49,728 nt of DNA from Candidatus Segatella intestinihominis (GTDB lineage Bacteria; Bacteroidota; Bacteroidia; Bacteroidales; Bacteroidaceae), in assembly GCA_900548535.1 (NCBI GenBank), contig URLG01000011.1, positions 1-49,728 of the forward strand, read 5' to 3'. Position numbers and translations under genes: made by a program. Below the pieces are notes generated by a model. The model saw only the letters and a program-made list of their open reading frames with translations, was not told the origin of the DNA and ran no database searches. Below, piece by piece: positions 25,411-34,983 of the stretch (its first letter is position 1; each line of letters starts with the position of its first letter).

Positions 25411-26139
25411 ATGAAAACGAATATCATCAGATTACAGGAGATAGATTCTACTAACAGATTCCTCAAGAATCTGGATTCATACGATGAAGAAGCGCTCACC
25501 GTTGCCGTTGCCGACTATCAGACCTGCGGCAAGGGGCAGGGTTCGCATACTTGGGAGGGAGAGCGAGGCAAGAACCTCTTGTTTAGCCTCTTGGTTTGCC
25601 CTCGCTGGGTGCCCGTTCGTCAGCAGTTCTTGCTTTCCGAGGCAGGTGCGCTAGCCATCAAGGAGGCGCTGGATACATACGCCGAAGGTTTCACGCTCAA
25701 GTGGCCTAATGATGTATACTGGAATGACAAGAAGATAAGCGGCACGCTGATAGAGACAGCCGTCGACTCCCGTGGCATCAAGCGTTGCATCTTTGGTGTT
25801 GGCATCAATATCAATCAGACCCAGTTCTTGAGCGATGCCCCCAATCCCGTGTCTTTGGCTCAAATCTTGGGACACGAGGTGGATAGGGAAGAGGTGTTGC
25901 AGAAGATTCTCGAGGCATTCGAAAGATATTATGAGCTGCTGAGAAGAGCCGACTATCAGGATGTTTCGGGCATCTATCATCTCTCGCTCTATCGCCGCAA
26001 GGGTTATCATGGGTATGAGGACCAGGACGGCAAGTTTGAGGGAGCCTTCGTCGAGGTAGAGGATGATGGGCATCTCATTCTTCACGATAAGCAGGGCGTG
26101 ATTCGTTCCTATGCTTTCGGTGAACTAAAGTTTTTGTAA
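25411..26139 (+). CDS. birA: Biotin--[acetyl-CoA-carboxylase] ligase
   Basis: A 242-aa class I (monofunctional) biotin protein ligase. It activates biotin with ATP and attaches it to a carboxyl carrier. Motifs: EIDSTNRFLKNL at the N-terminus, the adenylate-binding GKGQGSHTW in place of the usual GRGRxGR-x-W, LKWPNDVYWNDKKISGTLIE, and FGVGININ. No N-terminal DNA-binding domain is present, so it is not a repressor. The sandwich between yraN and pyrH suggests a housekeeping operon. Confidence 0.93.
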   Translation: MKTNIIRLQEIDSTNRFLKNLDSYDEEALTVAVADYQTCGKGQGSHTWEGERGKNLLFSLLVCPRWVPVRQQFLLSEAGALAIKEALDTYAEGFTLKWPNDVYWNDKKISGTLIETAVDSRGIKRCIFGVGININQTQFLSDAPNPVSLAQILGHEVDREEVLQKILEAFERYYELLRRADYQDVSGIYHLSLYRRKGYHGYEDQDGKFEGAFVEVEDDGHLILHDKQGVIRSYAFGELKFL

Positions 26140-26158
26140 AATATAAATTCAAAATATT

Positions 26159-26869
26159 ATGGCAAAGTTTAAGAGAATACTTTTAAAGTTGAGCGGTGAG
26201 AGCTTGATGGGCAAGCAGAGTTTTGGCATTGACCCAGAGCGCTTGAGTGATTATGCTAAGCAGATCAAGGAAGTTCACGAGATGGGTGTGCAGATAGGCA
26301 TCGTGATAGGCGGTGGCAATATCTTCCGTGGATTGAGCGGCAGCCAGAAGGGCTTCGACCGTGTGAAGGGCGACCAGATGGGTATGTGCGCCACGGTCAT
26401 CAATTCGCTGGCATTGAGCAGTGCCCTCGGTGCATTGGGCGTGAAGAACAAGGTGCTCACAGCCATCCGCATGGAGCCTATTGGCGAGTTCTACACCAAG
26501 TGGAAGGCCATCGAGGCTATGGAGCAGGGATACATCTGCATCTTCTCTGCCGGTACTGGTAGCCCTTACTTCACCACAGATACAGGCTCTTCGCTCCGTG
26601 GCATCGAGATAGAGGCCGACGTGATGCTCAAGGGTACTCGCGTGGATGGCATCTATACTGCCGATCCAGAGAAGGATCCTACCGCCACCAAGTTTAAGGA
26701 CATCACTTACGATGAGATCTATACCAAGGGCTTGAAGGTGATGGACCTCACTGCCACTACCATGTGTAAGGAGAACAACCTGCCTATCTATGTATTCAAC
26801 ATGGATGTAGTGGGCAACCTGAAGAAGGTGATGGACGGCGAGGAGATAGGAACTCTCGTACATAATTAA
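26159..26869 (+). CDS. pyrH: UMP kinase
   Basis: A 236-aa amino-acid-kinase-fold enzyme that makes UDP from UMP. Signature elements: KRILLKLSGESLMG at the N-terminus, GIVIGGGNIFRG, DQMGMCATVINSLAL, the nucleotide-binding GTGSPYFTTDT, and the C-terminal FNMDVVGNLKKVM. Length is normal. It is the last gene of the yraN-birA-pyrH unit, followed by a strong terminator. Confidence 0.97.
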   Translation: MAKFKRILLKLSGESLMGKQSFGIDPERLSDYAKQIKEVHEMGVQIGIVIGGGNIFRGLSGSQKGFDRVKGDQMGMCATVINSLALSSALGALGVKNKVLTAIRMEPIGEFYTKWKAIEAMEQGYICIFSAGTGSPYFTTDTGSSLRGIEIEADVMLKGTRVDGIYTADPEKDPTATKFKDITYDEIYTKGLKVMDLTATTMCKENNLPIYVFNMDVVGNLKKVMDGEEIGTLVHN

Positions 26870-26914
26870 ACGAATCTATAAATACAAGAATATAGAAAAT
26901 TTCCATTAAAAACG

Positions 26915-26947
26915 AAGGCTGGCACGATGTGATGTCGTGTCAGCCTT
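26915..26947 (+). terminator. Terminator after pyrH
   Basis: A 13-bp stem AAGGCTGGCACGA / TCGTGTCAGCCTT (one G-T pair) followed by TTATTTACTTTT. Confidence 0.85.
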
Positions 26948-27006
26948 TTATTTACTTTTAAGTCAAAATGAGGTCTCTTCACAGAGACGAATATTCTTTT
27001 TTTGAA

Positions 27007-27321
27007 TTACAAGAGAGCCTGGAACTTCTCGTTGAGAGTAGCCTTAGAAGCTGCGCCCACGAACTTGTCCACCAACTGGCCACCCTTGAAGAAGAGGATA
27101 GTAGGGATGTTGCGAACACCAAACTCCATGGCGATGTCGTCATTCTCCTCTACATCGCACTTACCAACTACGATCTTGCCATCATATTCGCCAGCAAGCT
27201 CAGATACGATAGGGGCAATTTGGCGGCAAGGACCGCACCAAGTAGCCCACAAATCTACTACCAATGGCAACTCGCCATTCTTGTAACTCTCGAAGTTTTC
27301 TGTTGTAATTGTTACTTCCAT
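27007..27321 (-). CDS. trxA: Thioredoxin
   Basis: A 104-aa cytosolic thioredoxin that reduces protein disulfides. Active site WCGPC in VDLWATWCGPCRQIAP (about residues 29-33), cis-proline segment RNIPTILFFKGG, and the FVGAASKATL end. No signal peptide. It lies downstream of dnaE but has its own promoter (27384-27415), and is convergent with pyrH. Confidence 0.97.
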   Translation of the reverse strand: MEVTITTENFESYKNGELPLVVDLWATWCGPCRQIAPIVSELAGEYDGKIVVGKCDVEENDDIAMEFGVRNIPTILFFKGGQLVDKFVGAASKATLNEKFQALL

Positions 27322-27383
27322 TTTCTTACCTTATTTTATTTATTCTTTTTTCTTGTTATTTGCGCCCACCTAAATGGGTACTG

Positions 27384-27415
27384 CAAAGATAAGCAATATT
27401 CGTGTAATACACAAA
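27384..27415 (-). promoter_or_regulatory. trxA promoter
   Basis: On the minus strand TTTG (27412-27415), 20 bases, TATCTTTG (27384-27391). The trxA start codon is about 55 bases downstream of the predicted start. Confidence 0.7.
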
Positions 27416-27474
27416 CTATCTGCCAACTTTTTGCAAAAAAAATACCATCTTTTAGTTATTTGGCGCTCCATATC

Positions 27475-30400
27475 CTAGTTTATCTGGTACGACATCTTCG
27501 GATTCGCCTTGATAAATTGTATCAGGTCATGGCTCACGCCTACCGACTGGTCTTGTGCGCGCATCAGGATATTGGTGTTGCTCTCAGCGTCATGTATTTG
27601 CAGATAGAGTTGGGCTCTGCCTTCGTCCTTGCCCACCAGTGTCTGGATGTCGTTGACCAGCGTATCGTCTATGATGGTACTGTCCACGGTGATGGTGAAT
27701 CGCTCTATGCGGTTTTCCTTGACCGTTTGCAGATATTCCACGGTGCTAATCTTGAAGTCCAGATAGGTGCTGTTGGCATATCTAGGAGCGCATTTTGCCG
27801 TTACGTAGATGGTGCTTCCCTCTACCATGACGCCGCGCCACTGTCCCCAGTCCTCGCCAAAGAGAGCCAGCTCGCCAGAACCCTCGAAGTCTTCGATGGT
27901 TACAAATCCGCAAGGCTTTCCAGTCTTGGTAAACTTGGATTTCACCTCGGTGATGATGCCGCCAAAGACGATGTCTTCCTTCTTGGATAGTTCCACCTTG
28001 TCGCCTAGCTCGGTGCAGTGCGTGTTGCACATATTGTTGAGTATCAGCTCATATTCATCCAGAGGGTGGGCTGATAGGTAGATGCCCACCAGTTCGCGCT
28101 CCTTGTTCAGACGCTCGATGGTGCTCCATGGCTCTGCGTCTGGGATAGGAGGGGTGGCTATCTCTACGGCATCGGCACCGCCAAAGAGTGAAGTGGCTGC
28201 CTCTTGCTGTTCTCGCTGATATAGCTGTCCGTATTTCACGAGTGTGTCGAGGAATATCTCGCCCTTGCTGTTCTTGCCAAAGAAGTTCTCGCGCTTGATG
28301 TCGAAGCTGTCGAATCCTCCGCTCAGTGCCAGGGTTTCGAATGCCTTTCGGTTCACATTGGAGAAATCTACTCGCTCAGCGAAGTCGAAGATGTTCTTGT
28401 AGGGTCCGTTCTTCTGTCTTTCCTCCACGATGGCGTCGGCGGCAGGGGCTCCCATACCCTTGATGGCAGAGAGTCCGAAGCGTATTTCGCCATGTTCGTT
28501 CACACCGAATGCCCTGTAACTCTCGTTTACATCTGGTCCCAGCGTCTTGATGCCCATGGATTGGCATTCCTCCATCAACTTGGTGATTTCGGTGATTTGG
28601 GCAAATCGGCGGGTCATCAGCGCAGCCATGTATTCGGCTGGGTAGTGCGCCTTGAGGTATGCCGTCTGGTAAGCCACCCATGAGTAACAGGTGGCATGCG
28701 ACTTGTTGAAGGCATAGGATGCAAACTTCTCCCAGTCGCCCCATATCTTCTCCAGTACCTTAGGGTCGTGTCCGTTCTCCTGTCCCTGCTTGATGAACTT
28801 AGGCTTCATCGCATCTACGATGGCTTTCTTCTTCTTACCCATCGCCTTACGCAGGGCGTCAGACTCGCCTCGGGTGAAGCTGGCAAGCTGTCGGGAGAGG
28901 AGCATCACTTGCTCCTGGTATACGGTGATGCCATAGGTATCCTTCAGATATTTCTCCATGCAGGGGATATCATACTTGATTTCCTCCTGACCGTTCTTGC
29001 GGGCAATGAACGATGGAATATAGTCCATAGGTCCCGGACGGTAGAGGGCGTTCATGGCGATGAGGTCCTCGAATACCGTAGGCTTCAGTTCGCGCAGATA
29101 CTTCTGCATACCAGGCGACTCAAACTGGAAGGTACCGATGGTTTGTCCCTTTTGGTAGAGCTGATAGGTCAACTCGTCGTCGATAGGGATGGTGTCCAGA
29201 TCGATGATGTCGCCGGTGGTCTGCTTGATTACCTTGCAAGCCTCCTTCATCTCCGAGAGGGTCTTCAGTCCCAAGAAGTCCATCTTGATCAGTCCGGTCG
29301 ATTCGATGACATGGCCATCATACTGCGTTACGGCAGTCTTCAAGCCAGGGAAGTCAGGGTCATCGGCAGTGGATACTGGTACCCAGTTGCTGATAGGGTC
29401 ACGACAGATGATGAATCCGCAGGCGTGGATACCCGTACCTCGGATAGTGCCTTCCAGCATCTTGGCATACTTGATGGTGTTGCTCTCCCTAGGGTCGCTG
29501 GAGAATTCTGCCTCCTTCAGCTCTGGGGTATACTTGATGGCATTGGTCAGGTTCATCTTGGCTCCTTCTGGCAGTCGGTCGGGGATAGCCTTGCAGAGGG
29601 CATTTGCCTTGTCGAGTGGCAATTTCTCCACGCGCGCCACATCCTTGATGGAGTTCTTGGTGGCCATGGAACCGTATGTGATGATATGAGCACAGTTCTC
29701 GTGACCATACTTATCCATCACCCAACGCAATACCTTGCCTCGACCATCATCATCGAAGTCGGTATCGATATCAGGCAGGTTCACACGGTCTGGGTTCAAG
29801 AAACGCTCAAACAGGAGGTCATACTTCAGAGGGTCTATCTTGGTGATACCCAGGCAGTATGCCACTACAGAACCAGCGGCGGAACCACGTCCTGGCCCCA
29901 CCATTACGCCCAGCTCTTCACGGGCAGCTCGGATAAAGTCGCTCACGATGAGGAAGTAGCCAGGGAAACCCATGGTCTTCATCACGTGCAACTCAAAGTT
30001 CACATGTTCGTCCACATTCTCTGGCAGTGGGTCGCCATATAGTTTCTTGGCTCCCTCGTAGGCAAGGTGGCGCAGGTATTCTGCCTCAAACTTGATGCGG
30101 TATATCTTGTCGTAGCCGCCCAGTCGGTCTATCACCTTCTGACCCTCCTCGGGTGGCAGTGGGTTCTGTCCGTTCTCATCGGTGGTAAATTCCTTGTATA
30201 GGTCTTCCTCCGATACTCGCTCACGCAGCTGTTCCTCCGTACCGAAACTCTCTGGGATAGGGAAGAAAGGCATGATAGGACCATGGTCGATGCTATAGAT
30301 TTCCACCTTGTCCAGGATTTCGAGCGTATTGGATAGTGACTCAGGGATATCGGAGAACACCTCATTCATCTCCTCACGGGTCTTAAACCACTCTTGCTTG

Positions 30401-31185
30401 GAGTAGCGCATACGGTTAGGGTCGTCCAGATCCTTGCCTGTGGCGATGCAGAGCAGATGGTCGTGAGCCTCGGCAGTCTCCTTGTCCTCGAAGTGGCAGT
30501 CGTTGGTGCAAACCAGCTTGATGTTGTATTCCTTGGCAAATTCCACCAATACCTTGTTAGCCTTCTGTTGCAGTTCGTAAGCCTCTCGGTTGGCAAGGAT
30601 TCTTGGGTCGTCTGGCACCTTGTGGCGCTGCAACTCCAGATAGTAGTCGTCGCCAAAGAGGTTGTGATACCATTCGCATGCCTCCCTGGCTCCCTCTATG
30701 TCGCCCTTCAATATCTTGGAAGGCACCTCGCCGGCTATACAAGCCGAGCATACGATGAGGTCCTCGTGATATTTCTCCAGGTCGGCACGGTCGGTACGTG
30801 GGCGCATGTAGTATCCATCCACCCACGAATTGCTCACCAGCTTGATGAGGTTCTTGTATCCATTATAGTTTTTTGCCAGCACGATGAGGTGGTAGCCGCT
30901 CATGTCGCCCTTGTCCTTCTCCTTGTCGGCCTTGGTGCGTCGAGCCACATACATCTCACATCCTATGATGGGCTTGAAAGGTTCCAGTCCTTCCTTCTTT
31001 CGGTCCTTATTGATTTTGGCACAGTAGTCGGTTAGCTCCTTGATGCCAAACATCACTCCGTGGTCGGTTACCGCCATACCCTTCATGCCGTCCTTGATAG
31101 CCTTGTCCACGAGATGCGGAATCTTGGATTGACCATCGAGGATGGAGTACTGGGTGTGTACGTGTAAATGAACAAAATCTTCCAT
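27475..31185 (-). CDS. dnaE: DNA polymerase III alpha subunit
   Basis: A 1236-aa C-family replicative polymerase. The N-terminal PHP domain begins FVHLHVHTQYSILDG. The polymerase active site contains PDIDTDFDDDGRG near residue 470, preceded by VGPGRGSAAGS. The finger domain has the usual SHATCYSWVAYQTAYLKAHY, and an OB fold (about 1000-1080) and C-terminal domain follow. The start at 31185 (MEDFVHLHVH) is chosen over an upstream ATG at 31278, because the family begins here and the promoter lies between the two. Length is typical of Bacteroidetes DnaE (about 1230). Confidence 0.97.
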   Translation of the reverse strand: MEDFVHLHVHTQYSILDGQSKIPHLVDKAIKDGMKGMAVTDHGVMFGIKELTDYCAKINKDRKKEGLEPFKPIIGCEMYVARRTKADKEKDKGDMSGYHLIVLAKNYNGYKNLIKLVSNSWVDGYYMRPRTDRADLEKYHEDLIVCSACIAGEVPSKILKGDIEGAREACEWYHNLFGDDYYLELQRHKVPDDPRILANREAYELQQKANKVLVEFAKEYNIKLVCTNDCHFEDKETAEAHDHLLCIATGKDLDDPNRMRYSKQEWFKTREEMNEVFSDIPESLSNTLEILDKVEIYSIDHGPIMPFFPIPESFGTEEQLRERVSEEDLYKEFTTDENGQNPLPPEEGQKVIDRLGGYDKIYRIKFEAEYLRHLAYEGAKKLYGDPLPENVDEHVNFELHVMKTMGFPGYFLIVSDFIRAAREELGVMVGPGRGSAAGSVVAYCLGITKIDPLKYDLLFERFLNPDRVNLPDIDTDFDDDGRGKVLRWVMDKYGHENCAHIITYGSMATKNSIKDVARVEKLPLDKANALCKAIPDRLPEGAKMNLTNAIKYTPELKEAEFSSDPRESNTIKYAKMLEGTIRGTGIHACGFIICRDPISNWVPVSTADDPDFPGLKTAVTQYDGHVIESTGLIKMDFLGLKTLSEMKEACKVIKQTTGDIIDLDTIPIDDELTYQLYQKGQTIGTFQFESPGMQKYLRELKPTVFEDLIAMNALYRPGPMDYIPSFIARKNGQEEIKYDIPCMEKYLKDTYGITVYQEQVMLLSRQLASFTRGESDALRKAMGKKKKAIVDAMKPKFIKQGQENGHDPKVLEKIWGDWEKFASYAFNKSHATCYSWVAYQTAYLKAHYPAEYMAALMTRRFAQITEITKLMEECQSMGIKTLGPDVNESYRAFGVNEHGEIRFGLSAIKGMGAPAADAIVEERQKNGPYKNIFDFAERVDFSNVNRKAFETLALSGGFDSFDIKRENFFGKNSKGEIFLDTLVKYGQLYQREQQEAATSLFGGADAVEIATPPIPDAEPWSTIERLNKERELVGIYLSAHPLDEYELILNNMCNTHCTELGDKVELSKKEDIVFGGIITEVKSKFTKTGKPCGFVTIEDFEGSGELALFGEDWGQWRGVMVEGSTIYVTAKCAPRYANSTYLDFKISTVEYLQTVKENRIERFTITVDSTIIDDTLVNDIQTLVGKDEGRAQLYLQIHDAESNTNILMRAQDQSVGVSHDLIQFIKANPKMSYQIN

Positions 31186-31214
31186 TTTTTGTCTTGAAAT
31201 TCGTATTTTGAGCC

Positions 31215-31246
31215 CAAAGTTACAGCTAAAAGTTGATATTACCAAA
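31215..31246 (-). promoter_or_regulatory. dnaE promoter
   Basis: On the minus strand TTTG (31243-31246), 20 bases, TAACTTTG (31215-31222). It is back to back with the psd promoter at 31263-31294 and supports the dnaE start at 31185. Confidence 0.7.
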
Positions 31247-31262
31247 AGAAAAGTGGCAAAAA

Positions 31263-31294
31263 TTTGCAAAAACCACAAAAAACACGTACCTTTG
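31263..31294 (+). promoter_or_regulatory. psd-pssA promoter
   Basis: TTTG (31263-31266), 20 bases, TACCTTTG (31287-31294). The predicted start near 31301 supports the psd start codon at 31321 rather than upstream ATGs. Confidence 0.75.
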
Positions 31295-31320
31295 CACCTA
31301 GTATAAACATTATCCTACCT

Positions 31321-32013
31321 ATGGGACAGAAAATAAAGAAACTGAAAAAGATAAGATTGCACCGCGAGGGCACCGATCAGTTGGTGTTTGGCGGTATAGC
31401 GTTAGTAGCCATTGCGGCTATATTGTGGGCAGCGTTTGATACCAAGATTCCGTTCTGGATCTTCTTGGTAGTCTTTGGCGTGGTGTATTGCATCGTGCTC
31501 AATTTCTATCGTTGCCCTATCCGTTATCTCAATGTAGAGGATACGGACCGGTTGGTGGTGGCACCAGCCGATGGCAAGATTGTGGTCATCGAGGAAGTGG
31601 ACCATGCTCCTTACTTCAATGACCGCCGCTTGATGATTTCCATCTTCATGAGCCTTTGGAATGTACATGCCAATTGGTTCCCAGTGGATGGCAAGGTGAA
31701 GTTTGTGAAGCATGAAGATGGCAAGTTTATGAAGGCTTGGTTGCCTAAGGCAAGCGAGGAGAATGAGCATGCCGATACGATGATTACCACTCCCGAGGGT
31801 GTGGATGTGCTGTGTCGCCAGATAGCTGGTGCCGTGGCTCGCCGCATCGTAACCTATGCCAAGGAGGGCGAGGAGTGCTACATAGACGAGCACCTGGGCT
31901 TCATCAAGTTGGGTTCTCGTGTCGATGTATACCTGCCTGTGGGCACAGAGGTATGCGTGAAGATGGGACAGAGCACCACGGGTGATCAGACCATCATCGC
32001 TAAGTTGAAGTAA
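31321..32013 (+). CDS. psd: Phosphatidylserine decarboxylase proenzyme
   Basis: A 230-aa short-form decarboxylase that makes phosphatidylethanolamine in the inner membrane. One or two N-terminal membrane helices (about 25-65). VVAPADGKIV and the FMSLWNVHANWFPVDG segment follow. The self-cleavage site is FIKLGSRVDVYLP near residue 198, where the Ser after Gly becomes the pyruvoyl group. The start is placed at 31321 (MGQKIKKLKK) because of the promoter. It is followed after 27 bases by pssA, which makes its substrate. Confidence 0.94.
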   Translation: MGQKIKKLKKIRLHREGTDQLVFGGIALVAIAAILWAAFDTKIPFWIFLVVFGVVYCIVLNFYRCPIRYLNVEDTDRLVVAPADGKIVVIEEVDHAPYFNDRRLMISIFMSLWNVHANWFPVDGKVKFVKHEDGKFMKAWLPKASEENEHADTMITTPEGVDVLCRQIAGAVARRIVTYAKEGEECYIDEHLGFIKLGSRVDVYLPVGTEVCVKMGQSTTGDQTIIAKLK

Positions 32014-32040
32014 AATAAAACAGTAAGGATATAAAATAAA

Positions 32041-32772
32041 ATGAGTATTAAGAAGCATATACCTAATACGATAACATGCTGCAATCTGATATCGGGTTGC
32101 GTAGCTACATCGTATGCTTTGGGCGGCAACCCAGAGATGGCTTTGTTGTGGATTATCATCGGAGCTACTTTCGATTTCTTCGATGGCATGAGCGCACGTT
32201 TGCTGCATGTGTCTTCGCCTATCGGCAAGGAGCTAGACTCATTGGCTGATGATGTAACCTTTGGCGTGGCACCTGCCACCATCGTGTTCTCTCAGCTCTT
32301 TGTGATGGAATATCCGGGCTGGCTGGAACCTTTGCGCCCAGTGTTGCCATACGTGGCATTCATCATTGCTGCCTTCTCGGCGCTTCGCTTGGCTAAGTTC
32401 AATCTCGACGAGCGACAGACCAGCTCCTTCATCGGAGTGCCTACTCCTGCCAATGCCCTTTTCTGGGGCTCGCTGGTGGTGAGCAGTCCTGCATGGCTCA
32501 CGGGCTATTCATGGTCGGTGTTCTTGGTTTTGGCTTTGGTTCTCGTTACCAGTTATCTCTTGGTATGCGAGTTGCCTCTCTTCGCCTTGAAGTTCAAGCA
32601 GTGGAGCTTTAAGGGCAATGAGGTGAAGTATGGCTTTGCGGGTGCCACGGTGCTCATCCTTGTCATCTCCATCATCGCCGAGGGCCCTCGAGGCTTTCTG
32701 GAGGGATGGTGGCTCATCATCTTGGTCTATGTATTGCTCTCCACCTTATTATATATAAGGGGCAAGAAATAA
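32041..32772 (+). CDS. pssA: CDP-diacylglycerol--serine O-phosphatidyltransferase
   Basis: A 243-aa inner-membrane CDP-alcohol phosphotransferase with about seven helices. The family signature D-x2-D-G-x2-A-R-x8-G-x3-D-x3-D is complete: DFFDGMSAR, then GKELDSLAD (about residues 42-65). It joins serine to CDP-diacylglycerol. Together with psd just upstream it forms a two-step phosphatidylethanolamine operon, with a strong terminator after it. Confidence 0.95.
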   Translation: MSIKKHIPNTITCCNLISGCVATSYALGGNPEMALLWIIIGATFDFFDGMSARLLHVSSPIGKELDSLADDVTFGVAPATIVFSQLFVMEYPGWLEPLRPVLPYVAFIIAAFSALRLAKFNLDERQTSSFIGVPTPANALFWGSLVVSSPAWLTGYSWSVFLVLALVLVTSYLLVCELPLFALKFKQWSFKGNEVKYGFAGATVLILVISIIAEGPRGFLEGWWLIILVYVLLSTLLYIRGKK

Positions 32773-32801
32773 ATACAGGAAAAGCGCAAGCAAAAAATAC
32801 T

Positions 32802-32830
32802 GGGAGGGCAGGTAACAAACCTGCCCTCCC
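32802..32830 (+). terminator. Bidirectional terminator between pssA and tsaE
   Basis: A perfect 12-bp stem GGGAGGGCAGGT / ACCTGCCCTCCC with loop AACAA, extended by AAATAC/GTATTT after one mismatch. It is shared by two convergent genes. Confidence 0.85.
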
Positions 32831-32847
32831 TGTATTTATTCCTGCCG

Positions 32848-33258
32848 TTAGAACTCCACGGTTCTGGTGCCATCTTCCTCGGTAGTGATGTGTACCTTGG
32901 TGCAGTCTTCTGGCAGCAGGTCTTCTATCAGTTCTGGCCACTCCAGGAAGCAGAGGTTGCCACCGTAGAAGTAGTCCTCATATCCCATGTCATATACCTC
33001 GTCTATCTTCTTGATGCGATAGAAGTCGAAGTGATATACAGGGTCGCCGTTGCCAGCAGTGTATTCGTTTACGATGGCGAAGGTAGGCGATGTGATGACG
33101 TCCTCCACGCCCAGTTCTTCGCAGATAGCTTTGATAAATGTTGTTTTGCCGGCTCCCATCTTGCCATAGAAGGCGAAGACTTTGCCATTGCCCATGTTCT
33201 CCAAGAATTCCTTGGCAGCTACATGGATGTTGTCCAATGAGTCAATCTTGATTTTCAT
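32848..33258 (-). CDS. tsaE: tRNA threonylcarbamoyladenosine biosynthesis ATPase TsaE
   Basis: A 136-aa P-loop ATPase that drives the TsaB-TsaD complex making t6A37 in tRNA. Walker A GKMGAGKTTFIKAICEELG (about residues 33-51), the switch segment VITSPTFAIVNEY, and HFDFYRI, all family hallmarks. Length is typical. It is 54 bases downstream of porX, probably co-transcribed, with a TTCTTCACTCTTC-type repeat in the gap. Confidence 0.95.
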   Translation of the reverse strand: MKIKIDSLDNIHVAAKEFLENMGNGKVFAFYGKMGAGKTTFIKAICEELGVEDVITSPTFAIVNEYTAGNGDPVYHFDFYRIKKIDEVYDMGYEDYFYGGNLCFLEWPELIEDLLPEDCTKVHITTEEDGTRTVEF

Positions 33259-33279
33259 ATCTTTGTTTATTTTCTTAAA

Positions 33280-33307
33280 TTCTTCTCTCTTCGTTCTTCA
33301 CTCTTCA
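33280..33307. repeat. 14-bp TTCTTCACTCTTCG-type repeat, two copies
   Basis: Two imperfect units of the repeat seen exactly at 22103-22144 and again at 38560-38589, placed here in the porX-tsaE gap. Confidence 0.7.
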
Positions 33308-33312
33308 CTTCC

Positions 33313-34884
33313 CTAGTTTCTCTTTCTTGGTGTCAGCGTGATGAGCGGAATGAGCATTTCTTCCATCGAGATGCCACCGTGCTGGAAGGTGTCTTTGTAG
33401 TAAGACACGTAGTAATTGTAGTTGTTCGGATAGGCGAAGAAGGCATCTCCGTAGGCGAACACATACGATGTGCTCAGATTAGGGGCTGGCAACTGTGCCG
33501 TGTGGGGATCCTTGATGGCAAACACCTCCTTGGCGTTGTAGGCTAGGTTTTTGCCCAGCTTGTAGCGCAGGTTGGTGTTGGTATTGCGATCACCGATAAT
33601 CTTGATAGGCTTCGAGGCACGAATGCTGCCGTGATCGGTGGTGATTACCACCTTGAAGTCGCTCTGTGCCAATCGCTTGAATAGCTCTGATAGCACCGAG
33701 TGGCGTAGCCAGCTCTGCGTGATGCTGCGATAGGCACTCTCGTTGTTGGCTAGTTCGCGCACCATCTTCGATTCTGTACGGGCATGTGAGAGCATGTCGA
33801 TGAAGTTGATCACCAGCACGTTCAGGTCGTTCTGCTTGCATTCGTTATAGTGCTCCAGGAATCGGTCGGCACCCACCGAGTCGTTTACTTTGTGGTAGCT
33901 AAACTGGTAGTGCTTTCTGAATCTGTCCAGTTGCGTCTTGATGAGCGGCTCCTCGTTCAGGTTCTTGCCTTCCTCCTCGTCCTCATCCACCCATAGTTCT
34001 GGAAACATCTCTGCTATCTTGTTGGGCATCAAGCCACTAAAGATGGCATTTCTGGCATACTGTGTGGCTGTGGGCAGAATGCTCATATACATGTCTTCGT
34101 CGATGTCGAAGAGGTCGCCTATGTCTTGCGCCAACATGCGCCACTGGTCGTAGCGGAAGTTGTCTATCATGATGAAGAATACCTTCTCGCCCTGGTCCAG
34201 CATAGGGAACAGGTTAGTCTTGAAGATGTCTGGGCTCATCACTGGTTTCCCCTCCACAGCCTTGCCTATGTTCTTAGGGTCCACCCAGTTCAGGTAGTTC
34301 TTGGCTATGTATTTGGCGAATCCGTTGTTGGCTTCCTCCTTCTGCATGTTCAGCATTTCGGTCATGGAGCTGTCGGTGTCGCTCAGTTGCAGTTCCCATT
34401 TCACCAGTCGCTTATACACCTCCATCCAGTCTTCGCAGCTGCGGCAGTCCATCATTTGCATGGCTATCTGCTGGTAGTCTTGCTGGTATCCGCTCTGCGT
34501 CACCTCGGTCATGATGTCCCTGCGGTGAATGTTTTTCTTGAGCGAAAGGAGTATCTGGCTTGGGTTCACGGGCTTGATCAGATAGTCGGCTATCTTTGAT
34601 CCGATGGCTTGGTCCATGATGTTTTCCTCCTCGCTTTTGGTACACATCACGATGGGCGTAGCGGGCTGTATGTCCTTGATTTGCTGCAGGGTTTCGAGTC
34701 CGCTGAGTCCCGGCATCATCTCGTCTAGCAGGATGAGGTCGTACGTTTGCTGTCGGCAGAGGTCGATGGCGTCGGCACCATTGCTGGTAGTATGCACCTC
34801 ATATCCCTTCTTTTCGAGGAATAGGATGTGCGCCTTCAGCAGTTCTATCTCGTCGTCCACCCAGAGTAATAATCCGTTGCTCAT
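33313..34884 (-). CDS. porX: PorX-type response regulator with PglZ domain
   Basis: A 523-aa protein. The receiver domain occupies residues 1-120, with acidic pocket DDE near 10-12, phospho-acceptor Asp in LILLDEMMPG near 54, and Lys in IKPVNPSQ near 104. A PglZ/alkaline-phosphatase-like domain fills the rest (DNFRYDQWR near 230, TTDHGSIRASKPIKI near 435), with metal-binding residues. In Porphyromonas, PorX with sensor PorY controls type IX secretion genes, and the PglZ part acts as a phosphodiesterase on oligonucleotides. No PorY or type IX genes are adjacent here, as is usual. It has its own promoter at 34952-34983. Confidence 0.93.
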   Translation of the reverse strand: MSNGLLLWVDDEIELLKAHILFLEKKGYEVHTTSNGADAIDLCRQQTYDLILLDEMMPGLSGLETLQQIKDIQPATPIVMCTKSEEENIMDQAIGSKIADYLIKPVNPSQILLSLKKNIHRRDIMTEVTQSGYQQDYQQIAMQMMDCRSCEDWMEVYKRLVKWELQLSDTDSSMTEMLNMQKEEANNGFAKYIAKNYLNWVDPKNIGKAVEGKPVMSPDIFKTNLFPMLDQGEKVFFIMIDNFRYDQWRMLAQDIGDLFDIDEDMYMSILPTATQYARNAIFSGLMPNKIAEMFPELWVDEDEEEGKNLNEEPLIKTQLDRFRKHYQFSYHKVNDSVGADRFLEHYNECKQNDLNVLVINFIDMLSHARTESKMVRELANNESAYRSITQSWLRHSVLSELFKRLAQSDFKVVITTDHGSIRASKPIKIIGDRNTNTNLRYKLGKNLAYNAKEVFAIKDPHTAQLPAPNLSTSYVFAYGDAFFAYPNNYNYYVSYYKDTFQHGGISMEEMLIPLITLTPRKRN

Positions 34885-34951
34885 ATTTATCTTATGTTGT
34901 TATTTTGCTTTGTCTTATGTTGTTATTTTATATTGCATTCATCTTCGTGTG

Positions 34952-34983
34952 CAAAGATAGTTATTTCTATTGAATTATCCAAA
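34952..34983 (-). promoter_or_regulatory. porX-tsaE promoter
   Basis: On the minus strand TTTG (34980-34983), 20 bases, TATCTTTG (34952-34959). It overlaps the opposing recombinase promoter at 34970-35001, so the two could interfere. Confidence 0.7.

Noticed and set aside
28696..30042. A 448-codon plus-strand frame over dnaE
   Set aside because: Antisense shadow of the DNA polymerase III alpha gene.
31186..31278. N-terminal extension of DnaE from ATG 31278
   Set aside because: The dnaE promoter lies inside this stretch, and the family starts at the PHP segment encoded from 31185.
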